Below, piece after piece: positions 56,031 to 64,000 of a DNA stretch of 64,000 bases. The notes below the pieces were generated by a model that saw only the letters and a program-made list of their open reading frames with translations, ran no database searches and was not told the origin of the DNA. The translations under genes and the position numbers were made by a program. Each line of letters begins with the position of its first letter. Positions within the stretch are counted from its first letter, which is position 1. The DNA lies in assembly GCF_050003625.1 (NCBI RefSeq), contig NC_134397.1, forward strand, positions 69,786,669 to 69,850,668. Reading direction: 5' to 3'. Origin of the DNA: Haematobia irritans. Lineage: Eukaryota; Arthropoda; Insecta; Diptera; Muscidae.

Positions 56031-57948
56031 TTTATACCCTAAACCAGGTATATACATTGTCAGGGTATAATAAAAGTCAAAAAATTTTCCTGCCAGAAAT
56101 TTTGATTTTAGACCCCATAAAATATATACCGATCGAGTCAGAATCACCCCCTGAGTCGATATAGTGCTTGGTGTCCGTCCGTCTGTCCATGTATTTGTTG
56201 TTCACAGGATTCCGGTCGCAATTACTCACCGATTTTGATGAAATTTGGTACGGGGAGTTTTCTGGGCACAAGGACGAACGCTATTGAATTTGGAAGAAAT
56301 CGGATCAAATTTAGATATAGCCTCATATATATGTATCGCCCGATTTCGACAAATGGGTTTACGTTGCGCCTTTTTTACAAACGGATCGTCACCAAATTTG
56401 TCAAAAAATAATCTTTTTCATCGCCCTTCAAGTCTGCAAAAAATAATCGAAATCGGTTCAGATTTAGCTATAGCTCCCATATATATGTACCGCCCGATTT
56501 TTCTAAATTTGGCCATAAAACCCTTATTTATCAACCGATCTTACTCAAAGTTGGCCAAATGTAATTTTCTATAGCACTTACTGTATGTGCAAAATTTCTT
56601 CGAAATCGGTTCAGATTGAGATATAGCTCCCATATATATGTATAGCCGGATTTTCCCAAATTTGGTCATAGAACCCTTATTTATTAACCGATCTTACTCA
56701 AAGTTGGCTAGATCCAGTCCTCTTTAGTACTAACGGTATCTGCAAAATTTCATCGAAATCGGTTCAGATGTAGATATAGCTCCCATATATGTATCGCCCG
56801 ATTTTGAAAAATTTGCCCCTAATAATCTTATGTTCGACCATAGATTATGCAATTGGTATATAGCACTCATATATATGCATCGCTCGATTGTGCCAAATTT
56901 CCCCATAATACTCTTATTTATTAACCAATGTTACTCAAATTTCAAATTTTGGTGTACTAGCCGATCGTATTTATACGTACTTGTAGATCTTACATAAGAA
57001 AATTGCTCGATTTTTACAAATTTGGATTTATTACCCACACTAATTGAGCGATTTTCTCTTTTTTAATAATGGGCTCAATATTAGTGGTATACTAACTCCG
57101 TAGGTGCAATATCAACTGCAGCCAGTGTTGCTAGAAGTAGGAGAAATTCCCTATATGTAGTTTTTTTTCTAATATTTAGCGTCTTGTAGGACGTAGGGTC
57201 ACAATGTAGAGACATTTTCACTCACATTTTATTTCTATAGAAAATTTTGTCAAATTTGTATTTCTATAGAAATTTGTTTTCAAAGTATTATTTCCATAGA
57301 ACATTTTCTCAAAAAATTATTTCTATGGATTTTTTTCTCAAAATTTTATTTCTATAGAATTTATTATCAAAATTTTATTTTTATAGAATTTATTATCAAA
57401 ATTTTATTTCTATAGAAAAATTTCTCACAAAAATTTGTTTATAGAAACTTTTCCAAAATTTTATTTCTATAGGGATTTAACAAAAAAAAAAAACTATTTT
57501 TGGTAGAATTCTAGCAACTGTGCCAACCGTGGTGGTAATACAAATTTATTTTCTAGATTATATACGTTGCATTTTCATGTTTTAAGATAATAAAGTACTT
57601 AGAACAATTTTTGTTTTGTAAAATTTGTTTAAATTTAACGAAAAATATTGTAGGGAAATTGTTTGGGAATGTATAGGAAAGTAGGGAAGTTTTTTTTTGT
57701 CCTTGTAGGGTAAACCGAACATTTTCCCTGCCAACAATGACTATGAGCTATAGTCAGATTGAGACAAAGCACCCATAAACATGTACCCCTTAATTTTCTT
57801 AAATATGCAACTGCGGTTAATCTCCCAGACCTATATCAATGTTACTCCACAAATGCTTATGATTACTAATTTAGTAAGAGTGATTTAGGATACGATATAG
57901 TCGGCCCCGCCCGACTTTCTACTTTACTTACTTGTTTTTGTGTAGCTT
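56031..57948 (+). mobile_element. HINE 17, subfamily 4, complete
   Basis: TTTTTATACCCTAAACCAGG, GTCCGTCCGTCTGTCC, then units with TAGCTCCCATATATATG at 153-bp steps (56473, 56626, 56779). Next come the 29-bp array 57220-57480, TTACTCCACAAATGC and the terminal hairpin AGTCGGCCCCGCCCGACT, followed by ACTTACTTG. Best complete copy of this subfamily; its 3' part is the inverse of 27766-28250. Confidence 0.75.
57220..57480. repeat. 29-bp minisatellite in HINE 17
   Basis: About nine units (ATTTCTATAGAAAATTTTGTC and variants with TTATTATC). Confidence 0.86.
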
Positions 57949-59180
57949 CAACAAAAATACTAACAAAACGCGAGGGAGGCTGAACATGAAAAGATTTCTT
58001 GCAATCTTAGTCTGTAAATATTACAATTTTAAAGCGGTATGAAAAGCTTTAACATATCTTACACCGTGAACATTCAATAAGACATCTTTCAGTCATCGAA
58101 ACTGATCAACGGGCTCATGACGAAAATAAATATGAAGACAATATTCGGCCAGTCCTGCAAAACCTAAATATTGAAATATATGTCTTGTGAAATATTTGTG
58201 TAAAATACAACCGACTAGATATTTTAAAATTGTTTGTACTATAGTGCGGACAAATGTCGAAACTAAATCTGTCCGGTTTAGGGAAGCTGTATGTTACTCT
58301 GTTCATAATTTGTGTCTCACACTTTTTGTATCTTATCAACAAAGGAAAGTTTCTGTCTTAAATCTTTTGTTTTGTTACTCAAGCAACAAATTTAAAACCA
58401 TAAATATTCTAAACTACAAACACGTGCTTTCTAATACATTTATATCTTTGAAATCTATGAATACGACTCTCCAACAAAAAAAGGTAGCAAGGGAAAGAAG
58501 GCTCAGCTCAAAGACACTGGCCGAAGATAGATGACAATTTAATTGTCACTTCCTGCCGAACTTAACAAACAAAGTGTTTAGAGAAAAGTCGATTATCTTG
58601 TAACACCATACAACGGAACACGCCATAATAATTGACAGACACTTGAATACCGACTTAGTGTCATTTCAAAATAACCAGAGACCAAGCCGCAACAAAAACA
58701 ACAGTGGTCACAATATCAACCAAATACAACTTTGGCCAAATGGGTTTAGAAGAACCCAAGAAGCTATATTCGACAAAAAAAACTGAAATGAAATAGAGAT
58801 ACGGTGTGAAGCCCACACTTGTCAAGATTACCACCGTATTAAAAGCAATAACAAAAAGCCATACTGTGCAAAGGTAAAAAGTGCACAGTAGCACTATTGT
58901 AAAAAAAAAACGTCCCCAAAGTACTTTGGTTGAAAGTGACAGCAACGACGACGCCTAAAAAAATACGATATCAACCCAGCAACACAATTGACCAGGGTAA
59001 ACACTATGGTTGCTCTGACGGTGAGCGCACATTAAACAAAATGTATTGTAGGGAATTGTAATGAAATATCCTCGTAACTTTTTGAATAAAATTCCTGTTG
59101 GGAAAGTACTTACGACCGAATCTTAAATACCATGGAACACCGAATGGTACTGATCTTGAACACACATGATGTTTGTAACA
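57949..59180. other. No gene recognised; possible single-copy DNA
   Basis: No repeat ends. A 115-codon frame (58187-58534, plus) and a 94-codon frame (58661-58945, minus) lack recognisable domains. The minus one is hydrophobic with several membrane-like stretches but no supporting context. Confidence 0.4.
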
Positions 59181-60096
59181 TCCCAACAAAAAAGAGCTTC
59201 CAAAAAAGTAGTTTGGATCCCCGATTTGTGATCCGGAAGTAGTGCAAACTTGAATCATCTCCAACTAATTTTACATGGGCTTTTTACCAGTATTTTTGGT
59301 TGCACTTTTATTTTCTTATTATCTAATTTTTACAAATTGAAAAACTTCTTCGCTTCCACCGGGGATTGAACCTTGGTCTGTTGGCACCATAACAGAACGC
59401 TTTAGCACACTCAGCCACAAACGCCATTGAACACGATGCATCATACTCAAATGTTTGTGACATGAACCTAATATGACACCACGGCATGACATTCTAACTA
59501 CTTCCTGAGATGTTCTTTATTATTATGAATGAACAAATAAAGAATGCTGGATCAAATATCACCAGGATAAATTTTTTTATTAAATATTTGTAAATATTTT
59601 TCTAAAAAAATATTTTTTTATGTTATAAATCGTTTTAATTTTGTTTTTCTTTTTTCGGCATATATTTTTGTATAGACATATTTTTTAAATTAAAAATCAA
59701 CAAAAAAATTAATAAATGTCGTAATTTGCAAAACCTTCTCAAAATAACTTCCACGGAAGTGAAAAAGTCAAATGGCACAGGTTCAAATCCCAGCGGGGAT
59801 GAATTTTTTATATATATTTTTTTTGTTTTATTATTTTTTACTTTTTACTTCTTCTTTGTGAGATTTAACTGTTCAAAACTTAAATTTTCACTTAAAACGG
59901 CCTAATTCCGTACTTTCTAAGATTTGTCCACAAGGATTGAAACGGAAGTGAAAAAATCGATAGGAGATTCCAGGATGCGCTTTAAAAGAAATGTTTGTGG
60001 ACTTGGCCAAAAGGACTGCATAGGAAGTAGAAAAAACTAGATGGAAGAAATATAAGAAACGTTTGTGGAACAACTTCTATTTTTTTTTTGCTGGGA
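59181..60096. mobile_element. V1: TCCCARCAAAAAA inverted-repeat element, about 915 bp
   Basis: Left TCCCAACAAAAAAGAGCTTCC, right (reversed) TCCCAGCAAAAAAAAAATAG. Contains the type-3 tRNA-like module 59350-59426 and a B-box-like AGGTTCAAATCCC at about 59778. V2 (39656-39876 plus 41684-41855) is a split relative. No coding; target duplication not clear. Confidence 0.6.
59350..59426 (-). repeat. tRNA-like module (type 3) in V1
   Basis: Minus strand: GTGGCTGAGTGTGCTAAAGC, then GGTTCAATCCCCGG and GGAAGCG. Pol III boxes are plausible. Confidence 0.62.
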
Positions 60097-60437
60097 TATA
60101 ACAGGTTGGCTGATAAGTCCCCGGTCTGACACATAGATGGCGTCGCTAGTATTAAATGCATATTATTTTTATATAGTACCAACCTTCAAATGATTCGTGT
60201 CAAGATTTGACGTCTGTAAGTCAATTAGTTTGTGAGATAGAGCGTCTTTTGTGAAGCAACTTTTGTTATTGTGAAAAAATGGAAAAAAGGAATTTCGTGT
60301 TGTGATAAAATACTGTTTTCTGAAGGGAAAAATACGGTGGAAGCAAAAACTTGGTTTGATAATGTTCCGGACTCTGCCCCAGGGAAATCAACAATAATTG
60401 ATTGGTATGCAAAATTCAAGCGTGGTGAAATGAGCAC

Positions 60438-60992
60438 CAGAGATGGTCTGTATCAAACTTTTTTAGGTTGTAAACGTCGTAAACGTCACATACGCGTCGT
60501 AAATGTAGAAAAAGTAACAAAAGTCGCAAACTGAAAGTACTTTAGTCGCGTCGGCTAGGCAGCGAATTCGATGATATCCAAGACGATGGTAGGTGCGAAG
60601 AAGTTTCAATTCTTAGGAATGTTCACAATTTTCGGTTTTAGTCCCCACATTTTCCCTATTGCCTTTTGACGAGTACAGGTTAACCGTGGATTTTCTCGTC
60701 CTTTCTTAGCTTTAAGTTCAGTCTCCTGTCTAATATAACTCCAAGGTATTTTACACACTCACTAACGGGAATTTCGATACCACCTAAGAAAATAGGCTTG
60801 ACCATGGGAAAACTTTCACAAATTTCTGCAGAAACTCACAGCGAATGCTGTCAAACTAAATTAAAAAATGTTCAGGATTTCTTCTATTCAAAATTTGGTT
60901 TTCTACAGTAGGTTTACGACTTTTGCGACATACGTATTATACCGTCGCAAATATATGTCGCAAAAGTCACAGTTTGTGACAGGCCAACCCTG
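60438..60992. mobile_element. hAT-like non-autonomous element, 555 bp, with captured RT fragment
   Basis: Flanked by a perfect 8-bp duplication ATGAGCAC (60430-60437, 60993-61000); mariner A supplies the uninterrupted site. Termini CAGAGATGGTCTGTATCAAAC and (reversed) CAGGGTTGGCCTGTCACAAAC share the CAGRGWTGG form typical of hAT ends. Subterminal GTCGYAAA/GCGACA words are repeated. No hAT transposase. The middle is antisense reverse-transcriptase sequence. Confidence 0.87.
60604..60807 (-). pseudogene. Non-LTR retrotransposon RT fragment inside the hAT-like element
   Basis: The minus strand reads ECVKYLGVILDRRLNLKL, the conserved block after the RT palm in jockey/CR1-type elements. After a frameshift it continues RQKAIGKMWGLKPKIV, the usual next block. 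About 65 codons remain with one stop (after KIHG). It lacks its own ends and sits wholly within the hAT-like termini, which suggests capture. The jockey-type clade is inferred from motif form only. Confidence 0.75.
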
Positions 60993-62808
60993 ATGAGCAC
61001 GGAGGACGGTGAACGCCCGAAAGTGGTGGTTACCGACGAAAACATCAAAAAAATCCACAAAATGATTTTGAATGACCGTAAAATGAAGTTGATCGAGATA
61101 GCAGAGGCCTTAAAGATATCAAAGGGACGTGTTGGTGTTATCATTCATAAATATTTGGATATGTGGAAGCTCTGTGCAAAATGGGTGCCGCGCGAGCTCA
61201 CATTTGACCAAAAACAACAACGTGTTGAGCGGTGTTTGCAGCTGTTAACTCGTAATACACCCGAGTTTTCCGTCGATATGAGACAATGGATGAAACATGG
61301 CTCCATCACTACACTCCTGAGTCCAATCGACAGTCGGCTGAGTGGACAGCGACCGGTGAACCGTCTCCGAAGCGTGGAAAGACTCAAAAGTCCGATGGCA
61401 AAGTAATGGCCTCTGTTTTTTGGGATGCGCATGGAATAATTTTTATGGATTATCTTGAGAAGGGAAAAACCATCAACAGTGACTATTATATGGCGTTATT
61501 GGAGCGTTTGAAGGTCGAAATCGCGACAAACCGGCCCCATATGAAGAAGAAACAAGTATAAACAGCCGTAAGTTCGGCCAGGCCGAATCTTATGTACCCT
61601 CCACCAAGGATTGCGTAGAAACTTCTACGAAAGACTGTCATTCACAATCGAATTACTTGGGTTGTGGTATCTTAAATCATTTTCTAAATTGTGAGTTAGT
61701 CCATACGTGGTATACATTAGACAAAATAAAAAGTATGTGTAGATAAGTCTACAAATAATTACGAATCGATGTGGGCTATTGTACGGTACGTAGGGAGCCA
61801 GAATTGAAATATGGGGGTCGCTATATGGGGAGTATATAGTCCCCATATATATATTCCTGATTGATGATATTGATGGACCAATTGTTGTGTGATTGTGTGA
61901 TTGGGCACAATGTACCAAATTTCAACTTACTCGGATGAAATTTGCTCCTCCAAGAGGCTCCAAAACCAAATCTCGGGATCGGTTTATATGGGGGCTATAT
62001 ATGATTATGGACTGATATGGACCACTTTTGGCATGGTTGTTAAATATCATATACTACCACCACGTACAAAATTTCAACCAGATTGCATGACTTTTGCTTT
62101 TCCAAAAGGCACCGGAGGTCAAAACTGGGGATCGGTTTATATGGGTGTTATGGGCTGATATGAACTAATTCCTGCATGGTTGTTAGAGACCATATACTAA
62201 CACCATGTACCAAATTTCAGCCGGATCGGATGAAATTTGCTTCTCTTAGAGGCCTCGCAAGCCAAATCGGGGGATCGGTTTATATGGGGGCTATATATAA
62301 TTATGGACCGATATGGACCAATTTTTGCACGGTTGTTAGAGACCGTATACTAACACCATATACCAAATTTCAGTCGGGTCGGATGAAATTTGCTTCTCTT
62401 AGAGGCCTCGCAAGCCAAATCGGGGGATCGGTTTATATGGAGGCTATATATAATTATGGACCGATGTGGACCAATTTTTGCATGGTTGTTAGAGACCATA
62501 TACTAACACCATGTACCAAATTTCAGCCGGATCGGATGAAACTTGCTTCTCTTAGAGGCCTCGCAAGCCGAATCGGGGGATCGGTTTATATGGGGGCTAT
62601 ATATAATTATAGAGCGATGTGGACCAATTTTTGCATGGTTGTTAGAGACCATATACTTACACCATGTACCAAATTTCAGCCGGATCGGATGAAATTTGCT
62701 TCTCTTAGAGGCCTCGCAAGCCAAATCGGGGGATCGGTTTATATAGGGGCTATATATAATTATGGACCGATGTGGACCAATTTTTGCATGGTTGTTAGAG
62801 ACCATATA

Positions 62809-63739
62809 AAGGGTGATTCTTTTGAGGTTAGGATTTTCATGCATTAGTATTTGACAGATCACGTGGGATTTCAGACATGGTGTCAAAGAGGAAGATGCTC
62901 AGTATGCTTTGACATTTCATCATGAATAGACTTACGATCTGCCACAACGTCGAATTTTCAGTGAATGGGCCCTAGAAAAGTTGGCAGAAAATCCGCTTTT
63001 TTATCGACAAATTTTGTTCAGCGATGAGGCTCATTTCTGGTTAAATGGCTACGTAAATAAGCAAAATTGCCGCATTTGGAGTGAAGAGCAACCAGAAGCC
63101 GTTCAAGAACTGCCCATGCATCCCGAAAAATGCACTGTTTGGTGTGGTTTGTACGCTGGTGGAATCATTGGACCGTATTTTTTCAAAGATGCTGTTGGAC
63201 GCAACGTTACGGTGAATGGCGATCGCTATCGTTCGATGCTAACAAACTTTTTGTTGCCAAAAATGGAAGAACTGAACTTGGTTGACATGTGGTTTCAACA
63301 AGATGGCGCTACATGCCACACAGCTCGCGATTCTATGGCCATTTTGAGGGAAAACTTCGGAGAACAATTCATCTCAAGAAATGGACCGGTAAGTTGGCCA
63401 CCAAGATCATGCGATTTGACGCCTTTAGACTATTTTTTGTGGGGCTACGTCAAGTCTAAAGTCTACAGAAATAAGCCAGCAACTATTCCAGCTTTGGAAG
63501 ACAAAATTTCCGAAGAAATTCGGGCTATTCCTGCCGAAATGCTCGAAAAAGTTGCCCAAAATTGGACTTTCCGAATGGACCACCTAAGACGCAGCCGCGG
63601 TCAACATTTAAATGAAATTATCTTCAAAAAGTAAATGTCATGGACCAATCTAACGTTTCAAATAAAGAACCGACGAGATTTTGCAAATTTTATGCGTTTT
63701 TTTTTTTTAAAGTTATCAAGCTCTTAACAAATCACCCTT
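62809..63739 (+). mobile_element. rosa-type (DD41D) mariner-like element, 931-bp deletion derivative
   Basis: Termini AAGGGTGATTCTTTTGAGG and (reversed) AAGGGTGATTTGTTAAGAG. TA is duplicated (62807-62808, 63740-63741); neighbouring 153-bp units give the empty site GAGACCATA-TA... and ...TA-CTAACACC. Least decayed transposon in the window: the remaining transposase frame has no internal stop. The DNA-binding part is deleted. Confidence 0.9.
62936..63634 (+). pseudogene. DD41D mariner-superfamily transposase, N-terminally deleted
   Basis: Open frame from DLPQRRIFSEWALEKL to the stop at 63632-63634, about 232 codons. The catalytic core is complete: FSDEAHFWLNG (first Asp), WFQQDGATCHTA (second Asp), WPPRSCDLTPLDYFLWG (third Asp). 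41 residues separate the last two, the spacing reported for the rosa group of mariner-like elements. Family members are about 340-350 aa with two N-terminal HTH motifs. Here the ATG at 62922 (MNRLT) is joined by an internal deletion, out of frame, to the catalytic half. An in-frame TAG (62927-62929) lies just upstream and no ATG-initiated N-terminus exists. An AATAAA motif follows at 63660. Confidence 0.9.
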
Positions 63740-64000
63740 TACTAACACCATATACCAAATTTCGGTCGGGTCGCATGAAGTTTGCTTCTCTTAGAGGCCT
63801 TGCAAGCCAAATTTGGGGGTCCGTTTATATGGGGGCTATACGTAAAAGTGGACCGATATGGCCCATTTGCAATACCATCCGACCTACATCAATAACAACT
63901 ACTTGTGCCAAGTTTCAAGTCGATAGCTTGTTTCGTTCGGAAGTTAGCGTGATTTCAACAGACGGACGGATTTCAACAGATCGACTCAGAATTTCACCAC

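Larger units (their letters stand above)
60101..61552 (+). mobile_element. Mariner C: Himar1-like, 3'-truncated
   Basis: Perfect ACAGGTTGGCTGATAAGTCC start preceded by TA (60099-60100). It carries the hAT-like insertion 60438-60992. Its 3' third and right terminus are missing: AAGAAGAAACAAGTATAAAC passes straight into the HINE 18 terminus. Confidence 0.9.
60278..61552 (+). pseudogene. mariner C transposase, inactivated
   Basis: The N-terminus (KNTVEAKTWFDN ... GKSTIIDWYAKFKRGEMST) is frame-shifted near 60300 and split by the hAT-like insertion. After it the frame resumes at MSTEDGER with 3 codons deleted, runs through MKLIEIAEALKISKGRVG, and shifts again near 61271, before the first catalytic motif. 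61286-61561 then reads MDETWLHHYTPESNRQ to MASVFWDAHG and ALLERLKVEIATNRPHMKKK. The second and third catalytic Asp residues are lost with the 3' truncation. Confidence 0.9.
61551..64000 (-). mobile_element. HINE 18, subfamily 2, reverse, with nested rosa-type element; runs off the window
   Basis: AACAAGTATAAACAGCCGTAAG, hairpin TTCGGCCAGGCCGAA, GTACCCTCCACCAAGG; 153-bp units 61900-62806 and 63742-63860 (GGGGGATCGGTTTATATGG spaced exactly 153 bp, e.g. 62271 and 62424). Then the typical 5' body (CAAGTTTCAAGTCGATAGC, GACGGACGGATTTCAACAG). The 5' terminus lies beyond 64000. The plus strand is open for 223 codons (62176-62847). Confidence 0.78.

Noticed and set aside
58187..58534. 115-codon frame as a small host gene
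   Set aside because: No recognisable domain, no supporting signals, and a frame of this length is not unexpected in AT-rich DNA of this size.
62981..63634. Intact 217-residue transposase gene starting at 62981
   Set aside because: That position is TTG, not a eukaryotic start. The family protein is longer and the N-terminal DNA-binding half has been deleted.

Overview
This window looks like repeat-dominated, gene-poor nuclear DNA of a muscid fly. Three decayed copies of an irritans-group mariner match my recollection of Himar1 from the horn fly (Haematobia irritans): terminal inverted repeat ACAGGTTGGCTGATAAGTCC, DD34D motifs and C-terminal motif EGNYVE. That makes Haematobia or a near relative (Stomoxys, Musca) the best guess, but Himar1-like elements also occur in unrelated insects. 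I found no intact host gene, rRNA or functional tRNA gene. All recognisable coding sequence is transposase or reverse-transcriptase debris.

The backbone is about twenty copies and fragments of one large repeat class. Its 5' end reads TATACCC(T/A)CCACCAT. A (GTCY)n microsatellite and a tandem array with a period of exactly 153 bp follow. Some copies then carry a 29-bp minisatellite, followed by an inverted copy of the end motif (ATGGTGGAGGGTA) and a terminal hairpin (TTCGGCCnGGCCGAA or AGTCGGGCGGGGCCGACT). This layout resembles dipteran mini-me / Helentron-associated interspersed elements (HINEs). Four sequence-diverged subfamilies all keep the 153-bp (51-codon) period, so long reading frames arise inside them that are probably not genes.

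A second layer is TA-flanked inverted-repeat elements with 5'-CAC termini, here named X, Y, Z, W, P, M and the CAATTAA family. X and Y carry tRNA-like pol III modules. A third layer is tRNA-headed SINEs with CCTAA-repeat tails. Single insertions complete the picture: a piggyBac-like element (TTAA), a hAT-like element (8-bp duplication) inside a mariner, a Tc1-like relic, a DD41D rosa-type mariner deletion derivative, and several unclassified inverted-repeat elements.

Layout: 0-10 kb, HINE 1-3 with nested SINE, X and Y. 10-18 kb, W and Z inside a HINE, head-to-head 153-bp arrays, P and CAATTAA elements, HINE ends. 18-24 kb, a SINE split by Y, HINE 7 with three successive 3' ends, X2. 24.4-31.2 kb, X3, a 6.8-kb stack holding mariner A, the Tc1-like relic, a HINE fragment and the piggyBac-like element. 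31-45 kb, Z, P, HINE 8-13 and a V element split by HINE 12. 45-53.6 kb, X4 with nested P and SINE, HINE 14-16, a CCCTTCAG element, mariner B. 53.6-60 kb, the least repetitive part, plus HINE 17 and V1. 60.1-64 kb, mariner C with the nested hAT, then HINE 18 with the nested rosa element, running off the window end.

The elements interact only by nesting. In several cases a second copy in the window serves as an empty site, which fixes insertion boundaries and relative ages. Family letters, HINE numbers and mariner A-C are my own labels.
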